Assembly (NCBI GenBank): GCA_029859485.1
Contig: JAOUDB010000011.1
Location: 1-20,462, forward strand
Direction of reading: 5' to 3'
Origin: Desulfuromonadales bacterium
Lineage (GTDB): Bacteria; Desulfobacterota; Desulfuromonadia; Desulfuromonadales; BM103
DNA: 20,462 bases
This document shows positions 8,396-14,596 of this stretch, in pieces. Made by a program: the position numbers and the translations under genes. Every line of letters begins with the position of its first letter. Position 1 is the stretch's first letter. Below the pieces are notes generated by a model that saw nothing but the letters and a program-made list of their open reading frames with translations, made no database searches and was not told the origin of the DNA.

Positions 8396-8752
8396 TCAGG
8401 GTTTTGCGAGCTGTCTGCGGACTTCATTTTTCAGTTCGTCGAGATTGGAACTTTTGACCACGTAGGCATCTGCCAGCCAGGAGGAAAAATCCTCCTTGTA
8501 ACTACTGTAAGCGGTGCAGAGGATCACCGGGGTTTTCTCACTCTCGTGGGCTATTTGCTGCAGGAGTTCCAGGCCGCTTTCCTGGCCAAGCTGAATGTCG
8601 AGGACGATCAGGTCGAAAACCTGATTACGCAGCTGCTCCAGCGCTTCGCTGCGGTTACCGCAAGTCACAACGCTATGGCCTTCATCTTCAAGCTCAGCAG
8701 CGAAAAGGTGCTGGATATCTCCCTCATCATCAATAACCAACAGGTGTGCCAT
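8396..8752 (-). CDS. Stand-alone CheY-like response regulator receiver
   Basis: The product is a 118-residue receiver domain with no output domain. It shows the acidic pocket D8-D9-E10 (LLVIDDE), the phospho-acceptor D52 in LIVLDIQLG, T80 in LCTAYS, and K100 in VVKSS. These are all the residues needed for phosphorylation and switching. I chose the ATG at 8752 because AAGGAG lies 6 bases upstream and the domain begins there; an upstream ATG at 8803 would add 17 unrelated residues and precede the predicted promoter. The nucleotidyltransferase gene starts 54 bases downstream, so the receiver may lead the storage-block transcript or simply precede it. No cognate kinase is next to it. The partner and output are unknown. 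Confidence 0.88.
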   Translation of the reverse strand: MAHLLVIDDEGDIQHLFAAELEDEGHSVVTCGNRSEALEQLRNQVFDLIVLDIQLGQESGLELLQQIAHESEKTPVILCTAYSSYKEDFSSWLADAYVVKSSNLDELKNEVRRQLAKP

Positions 8753-8788
8753 GCTGTACTCCTTACAGGGCGTGTTGAGAACCCGTTC

Positions 8789-8797
8789 ATTATACCA
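8789..8797 (-). promoter_or_regulatory. Extended -10 promoter for the receiver gene
   Basis: On the minus strand the sequence is TGGTATAAT, a perfect extended -10 element (TGn before TATAAT). It lies 36 bases before the chosen ATG at 8752 and would give a short leader carrying the AAGGAG site. The -35 region is weak, which an extended -10 tolerates. Confidence 0.5.
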
Positions 8798-8962
8798 ACA
8801 CACCGCTCTCTGGCAATACCGTCGGTCTCTTTGTCCCCTTGCTCCCGCCAGAACAAGGTGGCATAGTTAAAGTTAATATGACACCGTAGCAGGCTGATTC
8901 TTCTTGTTTTCAGCCCGTTTCCTTATGACCCCTACTGCCGCGTGCATTCTTTGGTTTAATCG

Positions 8963-9880
8963 ATGAAGTCTTATCAGCTTTTCTCCAGTCACCTTAAAAA
9001 ACGCTTCGGTGGCCGAGTCCACAAAATCTCCGTTGACGCAGGTTTTGGTTGCCCCAATCGCAATGGCGGTCGTTCTGGCGCCGGTTGTCTCTTCTGTGAC
9101 TCGGGTGGTTCCGGAGCGGTTGGCATAGAACGCCAGTTGAGTGTCGCCGCACAGATTGAGCAGGGCAAGGAGGTCATGACCCGCAAGTATAAGGCGGGTA
9201 AGTTCATGGCCTATTTTCAGCCTTTTTCCAACACCCTTGCTCCTGTTAACGTTTTGCGTGCCCTTTATGATGAAGCACTGGACGTTAAGGATGTGGTCGG
9301 CCTGGCGATTGGCACGCGTCCAGACTGTGTTCCTGCCGAGGTTCTGGACCTGCTTGCAGAATATCATGAAAAAACCTACCTCTGGTTGGAGTTGGGACTG
9401 CAGAGTAGCCACGATCGTACTCTTGACTGGTTGAAGCGTGGTCATGACTTTGCGACTTTTGTCGAGGCTGTGCAGGGCGCAAAATCACGTGGTTTGCGTA
9501 TCTGTGTGCACGTGATTCTTGGTTTGCCAGGTGAAAGCCGAGCCGACATACTGAAGACTATGGATGCTCTTGCAGAGTTACAGGTCGAGGGCGTGAAACT
9601 GCACCTGCTTCATGTTCTTCAGGATACGCCTCTTGGCGACCTCTATGTCGAGGGTGAAATTTCAGTGATGGGTATGGAGGAGTATGTTGCGCTGGTTGTC
9701 GATTGCATGGAGCATCTGCCTCCCGAGACTTTGATTCACCGTCTGACCGGTGATGGCCCCAGGGCGCAACTTTTGGCACCGCTCTGGTCGCTCAAAAAAT
9801 GGGAGGTTCTCAACGCTATTGATGCGGAGTTCGCACGACGCGGGTCGCGTCAGGGAGACTTTTGCCGTTGCTTGACATAA
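8963..9880 (+). CDS. Radical SAM protein of the YhcC family (TIGR01212 type)
   Basis: The 305-residue protein has the radical SAM iron-sulfur motif in the spaced form typical of this family: C30, then C42-x2-C45 (FGCPNRNG, then GCLFC). Next come YFQPFSNT, the segment LAIGTRPDCVP, LELGLQS, and CVHVILGLPGES in the SAM-binding half of the barrel. LHLLHVLQDTPL and HRLTGDGP near the C-terminus are also characteristic of YhcC-like proteins. The C-terminus ends with a Cys pair (CRC). These are cytosolic SAM-dependent enzymes; YhcC itself has no well-established reaction, so none is given. The ATG at 8963 lacks a clear ribosome-binding site, but the domain starts immediately. The gene stands alone and ends at a hairpin terminator 29 bases downstream. 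Confidence 0.9.
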   Translation: MKSYQLFSSHLKKRFGGRVHKISVDAGFGCPNRNGGRSGAGCLFCDSGGSGAVGIERQLSVAAQIEQGKEVMTRKYKAGKFMAYFQPFSNTLAPVNVLRALYDEALDVKDVVGLAIGTRPDCVPAEVLDLLAEYHEKTYLWLELGLQSSHDRTLDWLKRGHDFATFVEAVQGAKSRGLRICVHVILGLPGESRADILKTMDALAELQVEGVKLHLLHVLQDTPLGDLYVEGEISVMGMEEYVALVVDCMEHLPPETLIHRLTGDGPRAQLLAPLWSLKKWEVLNAIDAEFARRGSRQGDFCRCLT

Positions 9881-9908
9881 AGAAGAGAAGGGCAAGCCCT
9901 GGAAATTG

Positions 9909-9940
9909 AAAACGCCCCCTGTGTCTCAGGAGGCGTTTTT
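9909..9940 (+). terminator. Intrinsic terminator after the radical SAM gene, usable in both directions
   Basis: AAAACGCCCCCTG, a 6-base loop region (TGTCT and flank), then CAGGAGGCGTTTTT form a 13-base stem with one mismatch, followed by a T run. Read on the minus strand it also ends in TTTT, so it could stop transcription from the cytochrome b5 side too. Confidence 0.85.
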
Positions 9941-10045
9941 GACAACCGCTGTCGGCTGGGCAGCTGTTTCAGCTGGCCCGCTCCAGGAAAGGAGAAGCAG
10001 GCTTGCCCAGAGGATACTGCCGAATAAGATCAGGTAACGGAACAT
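9926..10045 (-). CDS. Possible tiny membrane protein (doubtful)
   Basis: A 39-codon frame from the ATG at 10045 encodes a hydrophobic helix (MFRYLILFGSILWASLLLLSW) and a short Ala/Thr/Pro-rich tail. The same frame is open further upstream with another hydrophobic stretch (VAGCIAFLIFLLD) but has no ATG there, only TTG codons. No Shine-Dalgarno sequence precedes the ATG, and the last codons lie inside the terminator stem. It could be a real two-helix protein with an unusual start, the tail of a frameshifted longer cytochrome b5 gene, or chance. Confidence is low. Confidence 0.25.
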   Translation of the reverse strand: MFRYLILFGSILWASLLLLSWSGPAETAAQPTAVVKNAS

Positions 10046-10128
10046 GGCGCGGAGGATAACCGAGTCGAGCAAAAAAATCAAGAAGGCAATACACCCGGCA
10101 ACATAATTATTGTTTCCATGCCGGGCGG

Positions 10129-10446
10129 CTAAATGGCCAGAAAAATGACTATGGCGAAAACAATTGCAGCGATAATAATGCCTAAGGTGACTTTCCCCCC
10201 GCCTGCGGCCGCTGGGGTCGTCGCTTCTTCAAGAGAACCAACAACCGGGAAACGTTCAATCACTGTACGCACGTGGGGGGCCTGGGCCAGTTCCTCGGTC
10301 AGGTCCTTGCCGGCCTGATGATCAGGGGGGTGCAGCCCATCTTCCCAGCGTGGACTGTCGGTCACATCATACACCGTTCCGTTTACAGCGATGTACGCGC
10401 GGCGACCGTCGCGGCCATCATGTTCGGCAAGTTCAGCAAGGGTCAT
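10129..10446 (-). CDS. Membrane-anchored cytochrome b5-like heme-binding protein
   Basis: This 105-residue protein has a short cytochrome b5-type domain at about 1-75: the strand AYIAVNGTVYDVTDS, then GLHPPDHQAGKDLT with H39 and H43, and the second histidine in QAPHVRTV (H58), ending in FPVVGSLEE. These histidines are the likely axial heme ligands. A Pro/Ala/Gly linker leads to one C-terminal transmembrane helix (about 86-105, GIIIAAIVFAIVIFLAI), so it is a tail-anchored protein. AAGGAG lies 7 bases upstream of the ATG at 10446 and fixes the start. Proteins of this kind are common in Geobacter-like bacteria, but their electron-transfer partners are not established. There is no redox gene next to it. 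Confidence 0.85.
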   Translation of the reverse strand: MTLAELAEHDGRDGRRAYIAVNGTVYDVTDSPRWEDGLHPPDHQAGKDLTEELAQAPHVRTVIERFPVVGSLEEATTPAAAGGGKVTLGIIIAAIVFAIVIFLAI

Positions 10447-10512
10447 GAGCTCTTCTCCTTATTGTTCCTATGAGGTGCCCGGGTTTTTGATGATATTTTA
10501 AGCCTTTCGTCC

Positions 10513-10542
10513 TTGGTTTGTTCTTACCTTAGCCTATATAAT
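10513..10542 (+). promoter_or_regulatory. Candidate sigma-70 promoter upstream of the msh remnant
   Basis: TTGGTT (10513-10518) and TATAAT (10537-10542) are separated by 18 bases. It points toward the mshM remnant, about 50 bases before its ATG, and may be a leftover promoter of the lost genes. Transcription from it could also run on into the YkgJ-family gene. Confidence 0.33.
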
Positions 10543-10591
10543 ACTCATTATTTGCGGGTTAGCAAGATCGCTGACCTGGGGGACGTAGTTC

Positions 10592-10639
10592 ATGTATCAG
10601 GAACATTTCAAGCTGCGGGAAGCGCCTTTCTCGCGGCTC
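10592..10639 (+). pseudogene. 5' remnant of an ExeA/MshM-type ATPase gene
   Basis: The ATG at 10592 opens MYQEHFKLREAPFS, which closely fits the near-invariant first 14 residues of ExeA/GspA/MshM-type AAA ATPases (the MYxxxFxLxExPFS pattern) used in type II secretion and MSHA-type pilus assembly. After PFS the family pattern stops abruptly and the frame becomes meaningless, closing after about 40 more codons. The P-loop and everything else in the ATPase is missing. A G-rich stretch (GGGGGAC) about ten bases upstream may be the old ribosome-binding site. I read this as the left side of a deletion junction, with the right side being the TPR-gene tail that follows. Confidence 0.68.
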
Positions 10640-10827
10640 AGGCTTATCGGAACCTGTTGGTCGTCTGGCCGCAGACAGGAGCTTTCTCGGTTGGTCTTGG
10701 CGGAGCCCTGGAGGGGCAGAACTTACAGAAGGAAGCTGTCGAGTGTTATCAAAGAGCTCTGAAAACGGAGACTCTGCGTGAGGATTTGCTTGCCTAAGCG
10801 CAGAAGCGTTTGAGGACTCTCAACTAA
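10627..10827 (+). pseudogene. 3' remnant of an MshN-like TPR gene with an internal stop
   Basis: In a different frame from the ATPase remnant, codons from about 10627 read LAAQAYRNLL, then VGLGGALEGQNLQKEAVECY and QRALKTETLREDLLA. This is a terminal TPR unit like that of MshN-type pilus-biogenesis proteins. A TAA at 10795-10797 interrupts it, but the same frame continues AQKRLRTLN and stops at 10825-10827. That is the expected end of such a protein if the TAA replaced a Tyr codon. The fragment therefore has lost its N-terminus and gained a nonsense codon. In MSHA loci mshM and mshN are neighbours, so one deletion would join these two ends. A gene predictor may report an ORF at 10513-10797 here; I do not think it is a functional gene. 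Confidence 0.68.
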
Positions 10828-10857
10828 GTTAAATCCAGCCTTGATGAACTGATTACG

Positions 10858-10892
10858 GTCAGGCCAGACGACAATGCCCGCCCTGACTTTTT
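10858..10892 (+). terminator. Weak candidate terminator after the msh remnant
   Basis: GTCAGG (10858-10863) pairs with CCTGAC (10882-10887) across an 18-base loop and is followed by five T residues. The stem is short, so this is a weak call. It may be the relic terminator of the lost operon. Confidence 0.35.
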
Positions 10893-10901
10893 CGATAGCT
10901 A

Positions 10902-10916
10902 GGGACATTGTGTCCC
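10902..10916. repeat. Perfect short palindrome GGGACA-TTG-TGTCCC
   Basis: A 6-base perfect inverted repeat with a 3-base loop lies 30 bases before the YkgJ-family start. It resembles the GGGAC/GTCC palindrome at 14486-14512. It could be a REP-like element or an operator; no function can be assigned. Confidence 0.3.
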
Positions 10917-10946
10917 ATTGACTGTTAATCCAGCCTCGGGTGATGA

Positions 10947-11624
10947 ATGTCTCTCCTTAAACAAAATTTGAAGTCTATCCTTGATTCCCGCCGCCGTTTG
11001 TATGATGAGGTGGACGACTGGTTCGCAATGTGTCTACAGGCCGGAGGGACTTCTCTCGCGTGCAGAGGGGGCTGCAGTTCCTGCTGTCGTGGTTTGTTCG
11101 ACATCACCCTGCTTGACGCCTGGGTTCTCAAAGACGCTGTCGCCGCCTTACCTGAGACAACCAGACTCCAAGTGCTGGGGCGCTGTCGACCCCGTCTTGT
11201 TGAACTCAGAAAACGCTGGCCGGAGCTTAAGAATCCATATTTACTGAATGCCTTGCCGGATATGTCATGGCAGGAGATGCCTGAAGAGGACCTGACCGCT
11301 TGTCCACTGCTTGATGAACAAGGATATTGCCTGGTTTACGCTGCCAGACCTCTGACCTGTCGCCTGCATGGTCTGCCGAATGTCGATGTGAGTGGTGAAG
11401 ACTTCGATGGCACCGTCTGTACTTTGCATCCCGGCGATCCGGCAAGTTTGACGGACGATATCCTGCGCTGGCGGTTTAGAGAGATTTTCACCCGGGAGAT
11501 TGAGCTGTTTGGTCACTTTACCAGGGAGTTGACCGGAAGGTCCTGGGATGAGCTTGATACTTTTATCCCTTTGGCGGTGGTGGCGGATTACGACAAGCTT
11601 GACTGGCGTCGCTTGCAGATATAG
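10947..11624 (+). CDS. YkgJ-family cysteine-cluster protein (putative zinc/iron-chelating)
   Basis: The 225-residue protein has the YkgJ/UPF0153 pattern of metal-binding cysteines: C39-x3-C43-x2-C46-C47 (ACRGGCSSCC) near the N-terminus, then C119 in TACPLL, C128 in GYCLVY, C138 in RPLTCRLHG, and C158. The phrase CxVYxxRPxxCRxHG is diagnostic of the family. A metal centre is expected, but the biological role is unknown for most members. It has no signal peptide or membrane segment. The ATG at 10947 has only a weak GGTGAT upstream; ATG at 10943 is out of frame. The gene stands alone and ends 65 bases before the convergent Spy-like gene, with no clear terminator between them. Confidence 0.85.
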   Translation: MSLLKQNLKSILDSRRRLYDEVDDWFAMCLQAGGTSLACRGGCSSCCRGLFDITLLDAWVLKDAVAALPETTRLQVLGRCRPRLVELRKRWPELKNPYLLNALPDMSWQEMPEEDLTACPLLDEQGYCLVYAARPLTCRLHGLPNVDVSGEDFDGTVCTLHPGDPASLTDDILRWRFREIFTREIELFGHFTRELTGRSWDELDTFIPLAVVADYDKLDWRRLQI

Positions 11625-11689
11625 TTGTTGCTGCCGCTCCTTGGAGATCGTTTTTAGTCTCCTCAGAGCGACAGCTCTTTGCTGTGATA

Positions 11690-12160
11690 TTATTGTTTTC
11701 CTTGCCGGTGCCTGGCTGCCCCCCTGCGCTCCTGTCTCTGCTGGCGGAAAGCCTCATGCTGTTCCTGCTGCTCAGTTGAGAGAACCTGGTTGATCCTGGT
11801 CCTTGTGGCATGTTTGGCGATCATCATGTCGGCCCGCTGGTCAGATTGTTTGCGAACCAGTGCCCGTAAACGAGACTCATCAAGAGTCTCGGCCCTGGAA
11901 ATTTCTTGAAGCTCCTTGCGGTTCGTGCGCTTCTCTTCCCGTAGGGCTTCATTCTTCTCTTTACTTGTGGCAAGAATCTCTTTGATCTCCGTTTCCTGTT
12001 GCGCGGTCAGATCAAGTCGTTCTTTAAGCTGCTCGAGCCGGGTTGCTTGCTGTTCGCCGTTTTCGCACGCCTTGCCATGTTGGCCAGGTTTTGCGAAGGC
12101 TGGTGTGATTGCTAGGGTGGCAAGAAATAACGCCAGTGTTAAATATTTCAGGTTATGCAT
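11690..12160 (-). CDS. Periplasmic Spy/CpxP-family protein
   Basis: The 156-residue protein starts with a classic signal peptide (MHNLKYLTLALFLATLAITP, cleavage after AFA at 23). The mature part is a charged, all-helical protein with two LTxxQ-type motifs typical of Spy/CpxP/ZraP: LTAQQ (51-55) and the variant LSTEQQ (127-132). It ends in a strongly basic tail. Spy and CpxP are periplasmic chaperones or stress adaptors; CpxP damps the CpxA kinase and ZraP modulates ZraSR. I chose the ATG at 12160 because AAGGAG lies 6 bases upstream and the signal peptide begins there; an in-frame ATG at 12235 adds 25 residues that would spoil it. It is divergent from a sensor kinase, which suggests a shared regulatory circuit. 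Confidence 0.87.
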   Translation of the reverse strand: MHNLKYLTLALFLATLAITPAFAKPGQHGKACENGEQQATRLEQLKERLDLTAQQETEIKEILATSKEKNEALREEKRTNRKELQEISRAETLDESRLRALVRKQSDQRADMMIAKHATRTRINQVLSTEQQEQHEAFRQQRQERRGAARHRQGKQ

Positions 12161-12291
12161 GATGGTCTCCTTACTTTGTGTTGAGTGTTGGTTGCTGCCG
12201 GCAAGGTTATTGATTTGCTTGCTTGGACGAGTCATCCTGAAAAAGGTTTACTTTGAGGCCGGGCAAAATTGATCAACTTTGTTGTCGTGTC

Positions 12292-12315
12292 ATCGCACTG
12301 TGCGATTGCACAGTG
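12292..12315. promoter_or_regulatory. Nested perfect palindromes between the Spy-like gene and the kinase gene
   Basis: ATCGCAC-T-GTGCGAT (12292-12306, 7+1+7) overlaps CACTGTGC-GATT-GCACAGTG (12296-12315, 8+4+8); both are perfect. The element is 33 bases before the kinase ATG and about 130 bases before the Spy-like ATG, with no T run after it, so it is better explained as a protein-binding site than as a terminator. The downstream NarL-like regulator is the obvious candidate to bind it, but that is inference. Confidence 0.45.
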
Positions 12316-12348
12316 TCCAGAGAGAAATTCTGTGGTATTTTCTAAATC

Positions 12349-13722
12349 ATGAGACTTGCACTGAAACACCAGATAATCATGGCACCAGCAGCCGTCCTCT
12401 TCCTTATGACCTTGCTGCTCTGCTTTCTGCAGTTCACTTACTGGGACTTGTCGGTGAAGCGTCAGCAGGCCAAGAATCTCAAAACCGCCTTTATTGCCCT
12501 GGCCGAAGCTGACATGGCCTCGCAGCGCATGGAGGGTATTGTTGGCTTCCTGGCTCAGGCCCAGATGCCAGATGCCAAGGCCGTAAAGCAGCTGTCCTTT
12601 TTGCACGAGCATCTTTCGGCGGCTTTCGAGCAGTTGCTGGAAACCGAGCTTTTGGGAATGTCTGATACCAGCCTGCTTCGGCAAAGTGTTCGTGACCTCA
12701 ATCCCGAGCAGGGAGTGGATCTGGATAATCTTGCAGAGGGTCTGAAATTGCTGCGGCCTAACATCAAGAAGCTACTGAACTCGTTGAACCAACAACGTCT
12801 GGATTTCGGGGCTCTGCATCAGGAAGATATTGAAGCGCTGGTTGCTGAGACAACCTTCGTTACGATTGTCGTTCTCGGCATTGCTATCCTGCTCGGAATT
12901 TTTCTTTCTCTTGCCTTCGCGCGCAACATCCTGAGCCGCATTAAAATTCTTTCTGACAGCGCCGCACGTATCACTGCCGGCGAGTTTGTGCCGCCTCCGG
13001 CTCCGGATAAGGTGCGTGACGAACTTGACGGCCTCGCGGTTTCCATTAACCAGATGACAGATCAGCTGATCCGCGTGGTGGCGGCCGAGAAACTGCTCGA
13101 AGGTGCCGAAGAGGAACGTCGGCGCATTGCCATGGATATTCATGATCAGACCCTTGCCGAGCTATCGGCTGTACGTAGAAAGATCGAGCATCTACGCGAG
13201 CACTCTTCTTGTGGTGAAGAGGCGATATCAATCGAGACAGATTTACAAAAAGCGATGACCAATCTGCGAGTGGTGATGGATAATCTGCACCCGCAGACCC
13301 TTGATATCCTCGGCCTGCCAGCGGCCATTGAATCCATGCTCGACAACGTGTGCGAGCCCCCCGGGACGCCGACCTATCATTTCATGGCTGGCGATGATGT
13401 CGCGAAACTCCAGTTGCCACGTCTGACACAGGTGACCGTTTATCGGATTATTGTCGAGGCTGTTAATAATGTCTTGCGGCACGCTCACGCAAACCAGATG
13501 GAGGTTGCTATGAGTTTGCGAAGCAATTCTTTGATAGTTATCGTTGAGGACAACGGCCGAGGCTTTAATCTCACTCTGCAGCTGCCGACAGAGAGTGGGG
13601 GCCGGGGGGTTCATAACGTTCAGGAACGCGCCCGTGCTATTGGTGGACAGGTTCGTTGGCAGAGTTCGCGTTTTTCTTCAGGAACACGCTTTGAATTGGA
13701 GTTGCCACTCAACGAAGGATAA
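12349..13722 (+). CDS. Sensor histidine kinase of the NarX/HisKA_3 class with HAMP domain
   Basis: The 457-residue membrane kinase has a transmembrane helix at about 9-30, an extracytoplasmic helical domain (about 31-169), a second helix at about 170-191 and a HAMP linker (192-245). A HisKA_3 dimerisation domain follows, with phospho-accepting H265 in RRRIAMDIHDQ. The ATPase domain shows the N box (VEAVNNVLRHAHAN, about 379-392), EDNGRGF (410-416) and GGRGVHNVQERA (427-438). This order is that of NarX/DegS-type kinases, which pair with LuxR-type regulators. The regulator gene follows after 12 bases, confirming the pair. No Shine-Dalgarno sequence precedes the ATG, so it may be poorly translated or leaderless. 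The stimulus is unknown; the divergent Spy-like gene suggests envelope stress. Confidence 0.92.
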   Translation: MRLALKHQIIMAPAAVLFLMTLLLCFLQFTYWDLSVKRQQAKNLKTAFIALAEADMASQRMEGIVGFLAQAQMPDAKAVKQLSFLHEHLSAAFEQLLETELLGMSDTSLLRQSVRDLNPEQGVDLDNLAEGLKLLRPNIKKLLNSLNQQRLDFGALHQEDIEALVAETTFVTIVVLGIAILLGIFLSLAFARNILSRIKILSDSAARITAGEFVPPPAPDKVRDELDGLAVSINQMTDQLIRVVAAEKLLEGAEEERRRIAMDIHDQTLAELSAVRRKIEHLREHSSCGEEAISIETDLQKAMTNLRVVMDNLHPQTLDILGLPAAIESMLDNVCEPPGTPTYHFMAGDDVAKLQLPRLTQVTVYRIIVEAVNNVLRHAHANQMEVAMSLRSNSLIVIVEDNGRGFNLTLQLPTESGGRGVHNVQERARAIGGQVRWQSSRFSSGTRFELELPLNEG

Positions 13723-13734
13723 GGAGAAAGCACC

Positions 13735-14481
13735 ATGGCACCATACGCCCTGGTTATCGCTGAAGATAATCCGAAAGATTTCGAGTTCCTCAAGCAGATG
13801 GTAGAAGCCTGGGAGCAGGACTGTACGACGGAGCATGCCGACAATGGTGCGCTTGCTCTAGAGCTGGCTCTGAAACACGATGAGCCGCTGGTGATCAGTG
13901 ATATCCAGATGCCACAGATGAATGGCGTCGAGTTTGCCAGGGCTCTGTGGGAGCAAAAGCCCCAGGCACGAATCGTCTTCTGGAGCCAGTTCAAGGATGA
14001 GATGTACGTGCGGGCTCTGTCCAAGATCGTGCCCCCCGAAACCGTTTATGGCTATGTGCTCAAGTCGAGCGCCCGGGAAAAGATTTCAACGGCCATGGCC
14101 ACTGTCCTTTTCGAAGACCAATGCTGGATCGACCCCGAAGTTCGCAAGGTGCAGGGCCGTACCGGTCACAGTCAAACAGCGCTCTCCGATATCGAGTATG
14201 AAGCTTTGGTCGATATCTCCCTCGGCTTGACAGATAATCTCATTGCCCAGCGGCGCTATCTCTCCCGGCGAGGTGTGCAGAGTCGCCTCAACTCTCTCTA
14301 TGGCAAGCTGAGTCTCGACCAGGAGCAGTTCCAGAGTGATAAGGTCGGTGATGCTTTCAACTTGCGGAATCGTGCGGTTGCTGTCGCCTTACGCCGGGGC
14401 CTGATCAATGCTTTTGAGCTCGAGCACGAAGATGACGACCTGCAGGAGTGGCTGAAGCGTTACAAGAGCGGCAGAGGTTAA
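13735..14481 (+). CDS. NarL/LuxR-type response regulator with C-terminal extension
   Basis: The 248-residue regulator pairs with the upstream kinase. The receiver (1-125) has D11, phospho-acceptor D56 (VISDIQMPQMNG), S84 and K110 (YVLKSS). The output domain at about 149-194 fits a GerE/LuxR helix-turn-helix (LSDIEYEALVDISLGLTDN, then VQSRLNSLYGKLSL). It departs from the consensus: RRGVQSRL replaces the usual KTVKNHL in the recognition helix. About 54 residues follow (195-248), including an acidic HEDDD segment; most NarL proteins end soon after the HTH. Its AAGGAG ribosome-binding site is between the two genes, 8 bases from the ATG. Likely targets are its own operon and the divergent Spy-like gene, but this is inference. 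Confidence 0.87.
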   Translation: MAPYALVIAEDNPKDFEFLKQMVEAWEQDCTTEHADNGALALELALKHDEPLVISDIQMPQMNGVEFARALWEQKPQARIVFWSQFKDEMYVRALSKIVPPETVYGYVLKSSAREKISTAMATVLFEDQCWIDPEVRKVQGRTGHSQTALSDIEYEALVDISLGLTDNLIAQRRYLSRRGVQSRLNSLYGKLSLDQEQFQSDKVGDAFNLRNRAVAVALRRGLINAFELEHEDDDLQEWLKRYKSGRG

Positions 14482-14486
14482 AGTCG

Positions 14487-14516
14487 GGACTGACCCCGCA
14501 CGGGGACTGTCCTTTT
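14487..14516 (+). terminator. Terminator-like palindrome after the two-component pair
   Basis: GGAC...CCCCG-CA-CGGGG...GTCC followed by TTTT forms a hairpin just 6 bases after the regulator stop codon. The sequence also resembles REP-type palindromes, and shares CTGACCCCGC (14490-14499) with the terminator at 15375-15407. Confidence 0.55.
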
Positions 14517-14527
14517 CCGATGCAGCT

Positions 14528-14557
14528 TTGGCGTTGTGTTCGGGCACTTATTATGTT
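14528..14557 (+). promoter_or_regulatory. Candidate promoter of the FadR-type regulator gene
   Basis: TTGGCG (14528-14533) and TATGTT (14552-14557) are 18 bases apart. The predicted transcription start near 14564 is immediately beside the operator at 14565-14575 and before the chosen ATG at 14597. Confidence 0.4.
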
Positions 14558-14564
14558 AGAAAAT

Positions 14565-14575
14565 TGGTCATACCA
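14565..14575. promoter_or_regulatory. FadR/LldR/PdhR-type operator TGGTCATACCA
   Basis: This is an exact match to TGGTnnnACCA, the core operator recognised by several FadR-subfamily GntR regulators such as PdhR and LldR. It sits at the predicted start of transcription of a gene encoding just such a regulator, so repression of its own promoter is likely. Confidence 0.6.
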
Positions 14576-14596
14576 TATAGGGAGTGGGGAAAAGGC

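Noticed and set aside
8396..8803. Longer version of the receiver protein starting at 8803
   Set aside because: The extra 17 residues precede the domain and overlap the extended -10 promoter, while the ATG at 8752 has a perfect ribosome-binding site.
8873..9445. 190-codon minus-strand frame
   Set aside because: Antisense to the radical SAM gene, with no family resemblance.
10513..10797. 94-codon ORF considered as a novel small protein gene
   Set aside because: Its second half is the tail of an MshN-like TPR protein and the family match continues past its stop codon, so a decayed remnant explains it better.
11624..11690. Possible terminator between the YkgJ-family gene and the Spy-like gene
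   Set aside because: Short complementary stretches (GGAGA/TCTCC) exist, but the T run lies in the loop and not after the stem, so it does not fit an intrinsic terminator.
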